DNA of 64,000 nt from Typhlomys cinereus (GCA_023101885.1 JALPQD010000638.1:273577-337576), one strand, 5' to 3'; shown: positions 1 to 13,022, counted from the stretch's first letter. Numbers and translations are program-made. The notes: generated by a model not told the origin, from the letters alone.

Positions 1-13
1 CAAAAATGGTGGT

Positions 14-175
14 ACAGCGGAGGCGACGGCTCAGGGTTTCACAGTGGTAGAGCACCCCAGATGATTCCTAGTGCTGCCCCTGGGCCTCCACAGGCACACA
101 CACACGTGAGTGTCCTCTTGTTCACACGCATGCACATGTATGCACATATACGCATGCATGCAGAAAAAGTCAGTC
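14..175 (+). mobile_element. tRNA-derived SINE (B4/ID-like) remnant with CA-rich tail
   Basis: The head cggctcagggtttcacagtgg-like sequence, then a B-box-like stretch, then a CA/ATGC-rich tail. Divergent, so class is approximate. Confidence 0.5.
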
Positions 176-1589
176 CACCTCTGGAGAAGGCTCACAAGAC
201 ACATCCCCATCCGACCACAGGCCTTCTGCTCCAGCCGTCGCTCTCCACCCCTCACGCTCCCGAAGGCTGGGCTGCTGCCAGCTCTCGTGGATGCCCCTCC
301 CGCGCCCCCACTGCCTTGCTGCTCCTCCCGTGCTTCAGGTCAGCACCTGGACTGGAGGGGTCTCGACTCACCAGGACTGAAATGCCTGCTTCCCCATGAA
401 ACTCTGCAAAGCCTTTTCCTTTCCCCCAGTGATTCCCATTCCTTCTGGTGTTACTGTCTTCTGGTGTCTTTCCGACAAGGCTGTTGGCAGCCTGCACTGT
501 TACCATCTTGCCAGCAGCTCCTGTGCAGCAGTTACTCTGTGCATTGCTGATAAATTCACCACCAAACAGCTTACAGGGAAACAAGGAGTTTTGATTTACA
601 ATTCTTCATTACGGTTCCTTGTCCGGCTTGGTAGGAAAGCTCATACCAACAACCCAGGAGTCGGGGTACGGACACACCACGTGCACAGAAGAATGCCAGT
701 CTCCTGAACCAGATCCCTCTCTGATTCACCTGTCCAGGGACTAGCCACACCTGTCGTGGGTGGGCCTCTCACCAGCTAGACAGTCTCTCGTTGGCTTACT
801 CAGGCCTCACTCACTCCACACTGATTCTTTACCAAGGTGCCCAGAGCTCAGATCCACAGCTGTCAGGGCGACACTTGTCTCTGACTCCAATGGCCTGCTC
901 GTTGGAAATGTGTGCTAGTCACATAGATGAATGAACTCCAATAAACGGAAGCCCAGATGGAAGGATGGCCACTGATTTTGTGGAAAGGAATCCCAGCTGC
1001 CAACAGCTTTTCCTGCCTCTTCAGATCTTTATATGCGGTAGAGACCCCTTGACCTTTCCGAAGAGGAAGCAACAGCACAGAGCCCACAGTCGGCCTTTCC
1101 GAATCATAGCCCGTCCAGCCACTGACCGCCAGGTAAGCTAGCTGTGCCTTTCCCACATCGCGTGACCAGTGGTGTCCTTAACTGTCTTCTGTTGTTGATG
1201 GACACTGCCACGGATACCAAAGCCTGGCTCTCCGTGTTCACCTGCTTGTCACCGTCGTTATGAAAAAGTGTTGTGTCTAAGAGTGACGGCTGCCGAGGAA
1301 TCAAAGCAAACAGGCAGCAGGGAGACAATCAGATGGGCAAACAACTTGCTGACAGTTCTCCAAAGACGTCTGAGCCACGTTCGCCAGCAAATCCAGCCCT
1401 AGGGATTACAGTCAGAGGCTGCTCTACAATGCAGGCGTCAAGGAAACAAACATAAGGGCTTGTGACGAAGTCGTGGGGACAGAGGAGCTCGCGTACACCG
1501 CTAGTGGGGCTGTGACTGCTCAGCCACTGCAGTCCCTGGAGCGGAACCTCTGTGAGATGCACCACACCACGCCCGGTAGATCTTCTACA
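176..1589. other. Intergenic, no gene recognised
   Basis: Unique-looking sequence of mixed composition. Open frames up to about 146 codons show no family resemblance and overlap one another on both strands. Confidence 0.6.
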
Positions 1590-1915
1590 TCTACCAAGGG
1601 ATGAACGAGCAAATGGAATGTGCAGAAGCAAAATGAAATGCTATTCAGTCACAAAGAGAACAAAAACACATCATTTTCAGGAAAACGAATAGAACTCAAG
1701 TTATCAGAATGAGAAAGTGAAAATCATGTTTGTTTCCTCACTGTGGAATCAGAGTTGGGGGAGGGTATGACATGAAGTAGCAGAGGAACTTTTAGAGAAA
1801 AAAGAGAATTCAGGGAGATTAGGAGACGGGGTAAGAGAGAACGGGGAGAATATAGTAAGATGTTACAATGACTCATTTGTTTTAATGGGTACTATGAAAT
1901 TAAAAATATTTACCA
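1590..1915 (+). mobile_element. LINE-1 3' end
   Basis: The stretch aaatgctattcagtcac, followed by weak matches to the end of L1 ORF2 and a G/A-rich 3' region ending in gtactatgaaattaaaaat, follows the order of an old rodent L1 3' terminus. Reading frames are broken. Confidence 0.65.
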
Positions 1916-2300
1916 TAAAATTTTATTTCCCATTAAGTCTCACCCATGTATGAATGTATCTGTTCTTTATAATGTTTAGATTACAAGGTATAAAAAGCCT
2001 TGTCACATGGAGTTAAACAATTTATAAATGTCACGTTTGAAATTGAATGTTTCAGTCACCTATCACTGTACATACGGGTACACTTAAATACGTACAAACT
2101 GAAGAATGTAAAAGCGCATGCCTGAAAAATGCAAGGGAACAGGTTTCCCTCCGCAGCGCAGACTGTCAGGAGCGCGGCCTGCTCAGCTCTTCTCTGGCCC
2201 GGTGGCCAGGAGCACAGTCCTGTGGGGAGCTCTGCTAGCCTGGGGTCTGTGGGGCGAAGGCCTGGCGCTGCTGCTCTTTTAACCTTTCGTTTGGTCTGCT

Positions 2301-2406
2301 TTGGGGACGGAATCTCACGATTTAGGTTAGACTGGCCTCCAAATCTCTACTCTCTGCCTCGGCTTTCTAACTGCTGGGATTACAGGTGGGAGACACCATG
2401 CCCAGT
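2301..2406 (-). mobile_element. B1 SINE (antisense)
   Basis: The + strand shows the reversed B1 end ctgctgggattacaggtggg and cactggcctcc-like core. 7SL-derived, about 106 bp. Confidence 0.8.
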
Positions 2407-2410
2407 ACTA

Positions 2411-4835
2411 CTCTTTAACGCCAGCACAATTAAGGACGGACCCAGGCATAGGACAAAGGAAGGCCAGCTTTCCCCTTCAAGCCAGGGGCAGTGTTTTATT
2501 GCTTCTGACTAGGAGAGGCCTCCAGGAGCTATCGTGGGGAACACGCATACATAGTATGCCACACTTGAATCGCTGAACCACCCAGGACCCAGCTTCCTAA
2601 AGTCTCAGTGGAATCATTCTGCTACAAAGCCATTTTTCTATGACTTTACCTTTGTGTGACAGCCAGCAGAGTTCCTTCCGAGACACAATGCAGCTAGTAG
2701 CCGGTTGGAAGGCGGGTCACACCCAGCTGAGCGCTGGCCGGGTGAAAGTCGCCCTACAGTCCGCAGTAGAGACACAGGGACGAGGACGCTCCTCAGATCA
2801 GACCACTTGTCTCACCTCAGAGTGAACAGTGCCCAGCACTGGAAGTGCCCAGTCTTTCTGGGCAGAGTGGAAGCTTTGGTCTGAAAACCCCAAGGACGCG
2901 CTATCTTTCCCCATCTCGTATCTAAAGCATGCAGCTCCCATTTGAACAAAAGTTCAGAGACCTCTGTACTGTTCGGAGGATTTTCCCATATTTATAGGCT
3001 TTTAAACTGTGCCCAGGGATTGTTTAGGCATCCGGCACTTCACAACCTACGGTCGGTGTTCCAGGGTACAGACACAGCCCTGGGGGGACACGGCCCCACA
3101 CGGCTCTACTCTCCTGCAAAGGAGATGACAAGCATGGGTCAGCACACAGCTGCTCTTACTTAGGAGCAACATGACAAACAAGCATTTGAACGACTCTTTT
3201 GTGTCTCATAGAGCCAGGCCGAGACATTTTCCACATTGCTGTTCAATTTCCTCTTTAGAGTTCATTCCATCGGCTCCTACTTGAGCTGTCTGACTCTCAG
3301 GAAACAAAAACTACGCAAACTGACAGCCTTAACTTTCTCTCAGGCTGCCAGAAAGTGCAGGCGATTGGAGTCTTGCCTCCTCCCTCCTCCCTCCCCCTCT
3401 TCCCTCCTCCCTCCTCCCTCCCCCCTCCTCCCTCCCCCTCTTCCCTCCCCCCTCCTCCCTCCTGCATCTCAGCGCAGGCTCAGGATTCACCGTCTTCTCC
3501 CGCTCAAGCATGTCGTCTGACTTTCATAGCAGGAAGCAGTCACCTCCAAGCCCAGCAACAGCACAAACTCTGGTCCCTGTTGTACACGAATGAGAGTGGA
3601 CTGCAGTGTAAATAAATAAGGTTTCTGCTTAAAAGCCTTTAGAGAAGTGAAAACCTAGGAATGCTTTATGTAGACAAACATCACATCTGCATGTGATAGG
3701 GAAAACGCCACCGCCAAGGGCCCGCACTGGCGGGCATCCCAGCACACTCTCACAGCTTCATGTCCCGGAGAAGTTGCTCGTTTTCACCTCAGGTTCCTCA
3801 CCTCAAGATTACAGACAGAAATGATCTGAATGCTCTGAGGAACCATGAAATCCGTAGGACGTGGAGTGCTAACAGGTGCCGGCTTTCACTCTTCTACTCC
3901 TTTTTCTCAAGTAGCGCAGCCGCAGCCCCGCGCGATCCAGCATTGCGTCACAACGTGCAGTGAGCTATGTGCTGCAAAGTGAGGTGCGGTACAGTCCTCA
4001 AATCCTAAGGGAAGAACCTTAATGTTGCTTTCCTCCTTACTGAAAATCTAGCCATCAAGAACGTATGACGACAATCTTTTGCGATGTCTTTTTAGCTTTG
4101 GTTGTCTTTAGACATGACTCACTGTATATCCAGGGCTGGCCCCACACTCGTGACCCTTCCACTTCCACTCCCAAGCACCACCCTCCCTGGCTCTGTGACC
4201 ACATTTAATAACTACATCTGCCAAGACAGAGAACTCCTAGCCATGGGAGGGGCTCAAGCCTTGATTAGCTGTTGGGCCAGGGAAGTAAGACGCAATCTCC
4301 ACCCAGGACCCAGCGAGGAGTCAGTCGCACAGTTCGGGGAAGGACTGGGCACTGCAGCCTCTGCCAGCCCTGCACTTCAGTCTCCACTCATCCTTGGCCC
4401 TTCCTGGTGGGACAACAGTCCCACCCTCTTCGGATGACACAAAGGAAAACAAACATTAGGCTTAATGATGTTCTCGAAGTTCTTACTAGTATACTAGGAG
4501 ATACACAGAAGGAACTTCGTGAAAGTCAAGACTCCTTGGTTCTTGATTTATTTCTACCCCAGTGCATTCTTTCTAGAGGAGCTAAAGTCAAGTGTAACCA
4601 TATTTTAAAAGCACCTGTTCATTTGTGTTTATTCACTAAGGAACCGAAAAGATTCTCAGGACAAGTTTTTACACTGCGGCGGGAGACAACCAGGTAAAAC
4701 TACCACTTAACTGGAAGCTGCATGTTCTAATATAGCACTACTCTGCATGAATAAGTTTTGTAATACTTGAAGTACAGAGAAGGCAGTTGTGGTACCAGAC
4801 AATTGTAAATAATTTCCATTAAAAACTGAAGCAAT
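2411..4835. other. Intergenic, no gene recognised
   Basis: Apart from the CTCC tract at 3376-3463, only unique sequence and short unrelated open frames are seen. Confidence 0.6.
3376..3463. repeat. Pyrimidine tract, CTCC type
   Basis: Mixed cctcctccctccccctctt steps over about 88 bp. Confidence 0.9.
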
Positions 4836-4955
4836 AGTTGGGCATGGTGGTGTGTACCTGTAATTCAGCATTTCAAAGGCTGAATAAAGATAATGAATTT
4901 GAGACCAGACTGGGTCTATATGAGAACCCATCGCAACAATAGTAAAATTATATGT
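4836..4955 (+). mobile_element. B1 SINE
   Basis: gttgggcatggtggtgtg, cctgtaattcagcatttc and gagaccagactgggtctata follow in B1 order. Diverged copy. Confidence 0.8.
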
Positions 4956-5389
4956 ATACACAGACTGAGACAACCAAAATGCTTTTTTAGTAACATAACT
5001 AGATGATTTTTACATGAGGACCTTTTCCTTCAATACTTCTCACATGTGACAGTACATTACCACATGCATGTGGGGACCATGTGTACCACTTGTAGCGTTA
5101 CATCTACATTGCCGATACAGTGCACATCCACGTACTGATGCGTTAAATGATTGCTTTGATGTACAACAGTATATGGTATCCATTGCACATATCACACATC
5201 ACGAGCTGCAAGTAGTAATTAATAATTATAAGGGTAAGTCCTCTTAATTTAACGTAATTATTTTTCTACTTAAAAACAAGTATGTACATATCTAAATATG
5301 GACACAGATGTGATTGATTACAGAATCTTGCAGAGACACAGATGATAAAACTATGGTAAGAAAAGGTAAAAGACAAAACTTGGAGCCAA

Positions 5390-5590
5390 TTGGTATAGTA
5401 CTTACCCTGAAAATGTACGTACTTGAGTTCAATCCCCCAGAACACACATTAAAAAAGAAAAAAAAAGCCAGATACAGTGTCGGGTATTTGTCATCCCGGT
5501 GCTGGGAGGTAGAGATAGGTGCCAGGCAGCCCACCTAGAGACGCCAGTGAGAGACACGCTCAAACGCGGCATGGACGCGCGCCTTCACGA
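5390..5590 (+). mobile_element. B4-type composite SINE, 5' truncated
   Basis: Reads acttgagttcaatccccc, an A-rich linker, then the B1-like half (ttgtcatcccggtgctggga, ggtagagataggtgcc). Its usual CA-rich 3' tail is replaced by the minisatellite that begins at 5585. Confidence 0.6.
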
Positions 5591-6535
5591 GCGAGCGCGC
5601 ACAAAGCTCACGGGCCCTCGTGAGCGCGCACAAAGCTCACGGGCCCTCGTGAGCGCGCACAAAGCTCACGGGCCCTCGTGAGCGCGCACGCACAGGGACA
5701 CGGGCTCTCACGAGTGTCCACGCACAGGGACACGGGCTCTCACGAGTGTGCACGCACAGGGACACGGGCCCTCATGAGTGTGCACGCACAGGGACACGGG
5801 CTCTCACGAGTGTGCACGCACAGGGACACGGGCTCTCACGAGTGTGCACGCACAGGGACACGGGCTCTCATGAGTGTGCACGCACAGGGACACGGGCTCT
5901 CACGAGTGTGCACGCACAGGGACACGGGCTCTCACGAGTGTGCACACAAGGACACGGGCCCTCATGAGTGTGCACACACAGGGACACGGGCTCTCATGAG
6001 TGTGCACACAAGGACACGGGCCCTCATGAGTGTGCACACACAGGGACACGGGCCCTCGTGAGCACGCACGCACAGGGACACGGGCCCTCACGAGTACACA
6101 CGCACAGGGACATGGGCTCTCATGAGTACACACGCACAGGGACACGGGCCCTCATGAGTACACACGCACAGGGACACGGGCCCTCATGAGTACACACGCA
6201 CAGGGACACGGGCCCTCATGAGTACACACGCACAGGGACATGGGCTCTCATGAGTACACACGCACAGGGACACGGGCTCTCATGAGTGTGCACACAAGGA
6301 CACGGGCCCTCATGAGTGTGCACGCACAGGGACACGGGCCCTCATGAGTGTGCACGCACAGGGACACGGGCTCTCATGAGTGTGCACGCACAGGGACACG
6401 GGCCCTCATGAGCGCACATGCACGGACACACGGGCCCTCACGAGCATGCACGCACGGACACACAGGCCCTCATGAGTGTGCACGCACAGGGATAGGGGCT
6501 CTCATGAGCGCACGCGCACAGACACATGGAAGCAC
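5585..6535. repeat. 32-bp minisatellite (about 29 units)
   Basis: Three 29-bp units (caaagctcacgggccctcgt core, starts 5602, 5631, 5660) lead into about 26 units of 32 bp with the core cacagggacacgggctct. Period checked at 5701, 5733 and 5765. Units vary mainly at CG/TG and ctct/ccct positions. The 32-bp period gives open frames in all three frames; these are not genes. Confidence 0.93.
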
Positions 6536-7325
6536 ACAAGTCTACATGCGTGGACATCCACCTGCACAAGCTGCACAAGTGTGTCCACACGGAGTATTCA
6601 CTTGCACGGCACATGGATGCCCACTCACACAAGCATGCAGACACAGGGGCACACATTTGCATGAGCATGTGCACGTGGACGCCCGCCTGCACAGCTGCAC
6701 GAGTGTGCAGCTCAGGGACATGCACCTACACAACCGTGCATGGACACCAGGCATGCTGAACGCTCCACTGTGAACACCGACTGATTGCTGGAGTAAGCGA
6801 CCTGAAATGCTGCTTGCATCTGGAATAACAAAGAGGCGTTTTCAATAAATATGGAGGGAATTCAAGTAACTCAGCATTCAAAAGAGTGATGAAATTACTT
6901 ATCTAAAATTAAAATTAAATACTTAAGTTTTTTCAGTCTTAGGATTTTCAGATTTTTTTTATCGAGAATTAAGGTAGAGTTTATTAGAGGAGAGAAAGAC
7001 TGGAACTCACAGACTCCAGACGTGGAGTGTCACGAGGGGCTAGGGCACCCCAAAGAACCCACGAGGGGCAAGCAGCTAGAAATGACCTCGTGGACTCCAC
7101 ATTGGAGTACCCGTGAGGGACAAGAGCCCAAGATTTTCAGATTTCTAAAAAGGATCCAAGCTTATCTTTTTTTAGCCAGACATTAAACTGCTTTGATTTT
7201 CACATACATATACAAAAATGTACATATTTTTAGAAAGAAGATTCTTAAAGCAATTATTATTTGTGTTCTAGAAATTTTGTAATGAAGTTATAAGGAAAAG
7301 ACTAAAAATACACATCTCAAAAAGT
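6536..7325. other. Minisatellite margin and AT-rich spacer
   Basis: 6536-6770 is CA/TGCA-rich sequence that looks like decayed repeat. 6780-7320 is AT-rich, with a small duplicated stretch (cgtggagtgtcacgaggggc region and cgtggactcc) near 7020-7130. Confidence 0.5.
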
Positions 7326-7593
7326 AGGGCTGGGGAGGAGGCTCAGTCAGCAAACACCGAGGTCTCGCACAATGTGCAGAGTGACGTGTCTGTAGCCAAC
7401 TGCGGTGTAGTGGGGGCAGCTGCTTCCTAAGGAGTGCCCAGACTGCCACCCTCGACTACTTGGGAAATCACAGGCCAATGAGAGACTCAGTCTCAAAAGC
7501 AAAGGTAGATGGCACCTGAGGAAACACCAAGGTTGTCCCTTGGCCTGAACACCCTCCACACACACACCTGTAAGCAGGAGCGCGCGCACACAC
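7326..7593 (+). mobile_element. B4-type composite SINE
   Basis: Starts gggctggggaggaggctcag and ends in the CA/CG tail after ggttgtcccttggcctgaac, the typical B4 order (tRNA-like head, B1-like middle, CA tail). Heavily diverged. Confidence 0.75.
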
Positions 7594-7840
7594 AATATAA
7601 AACATTAAGAGTAGCAAAGATCGATTGATTCCAATTCTGAACATTTATTATGTCTGTTTGTATTTAGATAAAGCAGGTGCTATAAATTCACTGCCACAGT
7701 GAACACTTTAGGCGTGTTTCATCCCAGGGACTTTTTAACTTACAGAGAAAATGCTCGTTCATGGTCTAGAATATCAAGCTCTTGGTCCATAGTATTTTCC
7801 AACATTCTATATGTGTCAAAGAAGATTTTTGGATAGACAT

Positions 7841-8202
7841 TGTCATAGTTAGGCACAGGTGTCAACTTGATAGTTGAGAGTTTGAGTTCTGGGCACATTT
7901 GTAGAGAATTAGTATCTGAGTTAAGCCCAGAGCAAACCTGCAGGAGATTGTCTGGTGGGTGGGACTAGGCCCTGGACAGGTGAATAAAATACTAAGAGCT
8001 CATTGAGAAAGTTGGCATTCTTGTTACACTTGGCCAGACATGCTGGTCTGGCAAGTAAGGATCGTCCTTCTTTCAGCTGTTGTGTGGAGATGGTGTGGCC
8101 GGTTCCCTCAGCCCTGATGTTGGTGTGACCTTTCCTGTCACTGAGAACTGTAACCAGGAATCGTAAGAGAAAATAAACCCTTTGTTCCCTTAAGCCATTA
8201 AA
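7841..8202 (+). mobile_element. MaLR copy A, 5' LTR (3' end deleted)
   Basis: Begins TGTCATAGTTAGGCACAGG and aligns along its length with the LTRs at 15028, 16622, 31508 and 61374, including the AATAAA near its end. It breaks off at taagccatt and jumps to ggggtgttgctgataaa, so the last part of the LTR and the primer site are deleted. The flanking pentamers gacat (7836-7840) and gatat (9735-9739) fit a decayed 5-bp target duplication. Confidence 0.85.
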
Positions 8203-9348
8203 TGGGGTGTTGCTGATAAATCTTTGTGGATTTTATGGATTTTTGAGTGGTTTTGTTGGACAAAGTTTAAAATGTTTGAAGATTTTGAGTCTGAGGATCA
8301 CGAATATGATTCTGCAGAGTTTAATGGGCCAATTTGATAATGGAGATGCTGAGAGAGTTATGGACTGGTTTGCTTGGTAGAGGAGAGCATGTTGGCAGCC
8401 GTGAGGTTTCTGATGAGGACACGGCAGACAGCAGAGCAGCTGCCACTGCGGGAGAGAAGAGCATCAGTGAGGGGAAACCCAAGCTTAGCACCGCAGTGGT
8501 GGGAGGACATGAACACCGCCATTTGGCGATTCCAAGGCGTGAAAACCCGGATTCCTTCAGGAGCTGAAAGCCCAACCTGAAGCCGTTTCTTGCCTTTTGG
8601 AAGTTTTGGTTGCGTGAAAAAGGGCTTTTCCAGAATCAGCACACGAAAGTTGGTACCGCTGTGGTTCGGGTGGACCAGGTTATGTTTCAACCTCACTGTG
8701 GAATTTGCCAGCATTACCCAGGAGGTACTGGTTTTGGTGCACAATTAAGGGGTTCATGGAGGGCAGCAGAAGCTTGGCACCAAGTGGCAGGTGTAGAGTT
8801 CCTGGGAGAGAAGGTGAAGCTCGTAGCTGCGGAGGAACCCAGAGTGTTGGAGATGCCAGAACCGTGGGATGTGTGCTGAGGACGGCTGCGAGTGGAGATG
8901 CAGCCTGGTTCAGAGGACCTCTGCTTCTGTAACTTTGAGCTGCAAACAGGGACTGGGATTGCCTAGAACTTTTAGCCACTGTGACTACGTGATAAACAAC
9001 AGAAAACAGACATCGAAGTGTGGGATGTGTTATTTGATTTGTTGAAATTCGATCTTAATATGATGTTTTATTATTGTCATGATGCTTATGTTTTGATGTT
9101 TTATCTGGGTTATTTAACTTATTTTGATTTAATAGATTCTAAAGGTTAAGAAATGAGAACTTTTAAAATGTTGGAACTGAAGCTTTAATGAGAGAACATT
9201 TTAAATTTGTCTATAAGAACTTTTAGAGATTTAGAATTAATAAAGTTAAATGTATTTATATTTTAAGATTTAACACCTTTGGGGACCAGGATTGAAGGTT
9301 AAAATTTAACAGTGGTATGCTATTCTGTCAAGTCGACGAGGGTTGAAG
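8203..9348 (+). mobile_element. MaLR copy A, internal region
   Basis: About 1.1 kb between two directly repeated LTRs, co-linear with the internal region at 15447-16621. Short open pieces in both copies share motifs such as AEQLP and PSGAES but are broken by stops and are not a working protein. MaLRs are non-autonomous ERVL relatives, so no functional reverse transcriptase is expected and none is seen. Confidence 0.8.
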
Positions 9349-9734
9349 TATCAGTTAGGCACAGATATCAACTTGATAGAATTTGGGCTCTGGGCACATT
9401 TGTAGAGAATTAGTATTTGATTAAACCCACAGCAAACCTGCAGGTGGGTGGGACTAGGCCCTGGACAGGTGAATAAAATACTAAGAGCTGGTTGAGGAAA
9501 TTGGCATCCTTCTGTTCACTTGGCCAGACATGCTGGTCTGGCAAGTAAGGATTGTCCATCTCTCAGCCTTTATGTGGTGATGGTGTGGCCAGTTCCCTCG
9601 GCCTGGTGTTGGCGCGTGCTCTTCTGTCAAGCTGGACTGAGAACTGTTACCAGTAATCATAAGAGAATAAATCCCTTGTTCCCTTAAGCCATTTGATGGT
9701 CATTTATCAGCAACCATGCAGGTTGACTGCTACA
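9349..9734 (+). mobile_element. MaLR copy A, 3' LTR
   Basis: Begins tatcagttaggcacag (decayed TG start) and ends gactgctaca. It lacks the segment agattgtctagctgatgggg present in copies B, C and D, marking a different subfamily or internal deletion. Followed by gatat, the right half of the target duplication. Confidence 0.83.
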
Positions 9735-9739
9735 GATAT

Positions 9740-12720
9740 TAAAATGTATTCCTAACCAACAAATACTTTCCATCTAAGTTTAGTCAAAACGCAACTTTAT
9801 TAAAATTTTTAAAGACACACTGATGCTTCCTTGGTTCTTTGCTTCAGCACATGATACGTCTCAAAAGTATTTGTGCTGTTTGCTGAAGTCATTCATTGTA
9901 TACATACAAAAGCAATGAGTCATTTTAAGTTTATGGAACTGTTGAAAGAAACAGAAAATAGAATTTAATGGCTTCATGACGTCTTTGCCAATGTTCTTTG
10001 GTTGGGTTGTGAAAGAGTTCTGTACTGTTTACACCTTCAAAATTAAAAAAAATAAAGGAAGCTTTGGTTAGTATTTCAAAATAAGATAAAAGATGAAAAG
10101 AAAGTGGTACGTTTTATGTTTTCATTGTAATGTCACATATATCTTAGTTAGCTACAGTTGAAGTTGCACAGAAATGAAAAATATTACCACGGTCTAGCTA
10201 AATGGAGTTGAGATCTTAAGTTTCAATAGATAACTTTTATAATTTATATTAGTAAAAGACTTTTGGTACTTTCTTATGAGTCCCCATGCAGAATACTTTA
10301 ATTTTATTTGATACCAGAATATAAGTCAGCTACAAAAATGCAATAAAAACATGAAGAGACTGTCAATACTAACAAAGATCTGCTTTCCCAGAACAACTTG
10401 AGGTCAATGTTCAGTTCATGTAAGGGCTGATAAACTTACTTCACGTGCACAGACATAGTTTTGAAATTTGCAGCTTTTGTTTTCTCGGGGTGATTACTAT
10501 TTAAAAGACAGAGCTGTGTGTGATTGTGAGTCTATAATCCCAGTCTTCAGAAGGTTGAAGAAGAGATCAAGAGTTTAAGGTCATCTCAGCTACACAGCAA
10601 GTTCGATGTCAGCATAAACTATATGAGATCCTGTGTGTGGGGGGGGCAATTCTGTCGATATGGATCAAATAATAAAGAATAGAGGTTTGCATGCTTAAAG
10701 CATTTGTGTTCATGGATTTCCACCTGCAAATTTTTAAAACTATATTCTTTGACTCAACTATTTCCCATTGAAAAGTAAGCAGCACATCCGTTGTATTAGT
10801 ATATAAAATACACCAACTAAGACAAGAACCTACAACATTTAAATACTTTTATATCGATTATACTTTAAAGGAATATTTTGAGTTCACTGGGTTATATAAA
10901 GTATATAATTGAAATTAATTTTCCTTTTTACTTTTAAAATGTAATTAATAAACCTTGAAAAGATCTAGATGACTTCTGTCAGGGCACTAGTACCAGGACA
11001 TTGTGCAGCCATCCCCTCCATAAATACCTCACTGACGCCTCCGAGCACAAGGCGGGGCGGAAGCAGTCAGGCTCGCTGGCAGACGCTCTTACGAGCCAGA
11101 ATTCTTATCCTCATCGGGTATTGTCTTCCTGCTCTTCTCTTTTCAAAGAAAGAAAAGAGAGGAAGGTCACTTCAGGAAGCTGAAAGCCAGGTTTCCTTTG
11201 GCTGCTGGAAACACGTCAGAGACTGTTCTCAGCCGAGGGGAACAGATGCCCTTGCTGCTGTGCTGACGTCGCAGCTGCAGGCTCTGACTCAGCCAGCCCC
11301 GGCCGAGGAGCCAACGGGACAAACTGACCTGCAGGGCAGCTGGACGATGGACGACAAAACGTCACCTAAGAAAGTAAAGTGCTTTCACAAAGCAAGAAGT
11401 CACAAAGGCTGAAGTTCCACAGGAGAGAGATACTTATTTCTTTCTTGACGTTGGCAATTGCACAGTGCTGAGAGATTCATAATGCCTGATAATTCATGCT
11501 TTCATTTTGAGAACTGCATGGGGGAAGCATAACAACCGACCAGATTGCCACCGTGTCTCCTTGGCTAGCTGGGAAAGGCCGTGCTCCTTAGGGGAGGTGG
11601 AGCCCTGGAAAATGAACTTCGACTCAGTGGCAGAATGTGCATGCAGACATGGAAACTGGAGGGGACACGGTATGAGTTTACCAACACTTCCTGCGCCGGG
11701 TCCGCGTCATGCCTGGCACCATATGGGCAGCCAGCATTGTTTGTTGGACAGAACTTCAAGATGAGGTCATTTCCACAGAGGGCTTTAATCAATAAGCAGA
11801 ACGCAAGCCACAAGAAATGAGATTTCTTTTAAATTCCTTTTTGGATTTTAGTATTTTTTTCTATTCATTTTAATATGTAAAAACAAAAACTTTCACTTTT
11901 CTTTTTTTAAGAAAAGCAGATGGCTCTACAGATCACAGACCCCTCATGACTTGACCTTCATGAGCAGTAGCCTGCATGCATTTCCCCACTTGTGTTAGCC
12001 TCGCTGGAAACCTAATGTAAGGCATCTGCAGGCTGGGCCATTGGAAACCCGGATGCAAGCAGGATTCTGGGCAGGCAGGTGCAGGTGGCGGGCAATACCC
12101 TCAGCCTCCGTGACGTGGCTTCTCTCCTTCTCCCCCCATTGTCTACACTTTGCTATCATGGACATCTTCTGCATGCCGTGGAGTAAAATTGTCTTCTCAA
12201 GAGCACAGAAAGACTGTGGGGAAAAAATGCATGAACCAAAGAGGCCCAGAGCAGCCTGGAAAGCCTGTTGAGACGGCAGAGCACTTGAAGCTGAACAGAA
12301 TGCACCAAGGAGAAAGGCCCAGCTAGGGCCGAACGCTGAGCCTCACTTCCTAGGCAGCACCAGTGCTACGCGGGTGAGTTCACAGTGCTTCCTGCCTTCC
12401 AGAATTTTCCATGAATTATATAAAGATTTCCATGAGAATTCCAGTGATTGGTTGAGATGTTTTAAAATGTTCTTCATTTCCCCTATTTGAAATAATGAAA
12501 TATAGACTCAAGCTATTGTATGCCAAAACCAAAATTATCTCCAGGAATAATAGACATGGGCAGTGCAGGATCCCTGAGTTGGGATTACAAATGTGTCCCA
12601 GTTACACCCATGGGTTCTGGCAGGTGACCGTGTGTCTTCAAGCTTGACGGCGAGCACTTGACTGAAAACAGAAAACAGAGATTTACATTTTCCTCAGTAT
12701 CATTGCTCAGCAGGCAAGTA
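9740..12720. other. Intergenic, no gene recognised
   Basis: 9740-10960 is AT-rich with one B1. 10960-12400 is less AT-rich and holds open frames up to 147 codons without recognisable homology. Confidence 0.6.
10510..10648 (+). mobile_element. B1 SINE
   Basis: tctataatcccagtcttcag, followed by tcatctcagctacacagcaa and tgagatcctgtgtg, in B1 order. Diverged. Confidence 0.75.
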
Positions 12721-12740
12721 TCAAAACAGCACAACTTCAG

Positions 12741-13022
12741 GGGCTGGAGAGGTGGCTCAGGGGTTAAGCCTCTGCCTTGCAGGTGGAAGGTCCTGAGTTC
12801 GATCCCAGATCCCACGTATAGACGCCAGGCGGAAGCGGGGGTGGCCTGCGCTTCTGGTCCTGGTGGGCGGAGCCTGTGAATCCCGGGGCAGAAGGAGGTG
12901 GAGGCGTCCATGGTTCGCGAGTTCGTCCGTGGTTCTACACACACACACAGACACACACGCAAGCGCACATACACACGCACATGCACACAGTTGAATAAAT
13001 AATTAAAAAAAAAGTTTAAAAA
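12741..13022 (+). mobile_element. Composite tRNA-derived SINE, copy 1
   Basis: The head gggctggagaggtggctcag is B2-like, with an A box (TGGCTCAGGGG) and a B box (gagttcgatcc). It runs into a GC-rich body of about 130 bp, a CA stretch, aataaataatt and an A-rich tail. An exact 18-bp target duplication, aaaacagcacaacttcag, lies at 12723-12740 and 13023-13040. The unbroken duplication and similarity to the other two copies suggest a recent insertion. Confidence 0.92.

Noticed and set aside
5678..6189. Repetitive His/Thr-rich open frames
   Set aside because: Products of the 32-bp minisatellite; all three frames give the same repeating peptide.
12741..12815. Functional tRNA gene
   Set aside because: A and B boxes are present, but the sequence belongs to a SINE with target duplications and repeats elsewhere in the window.
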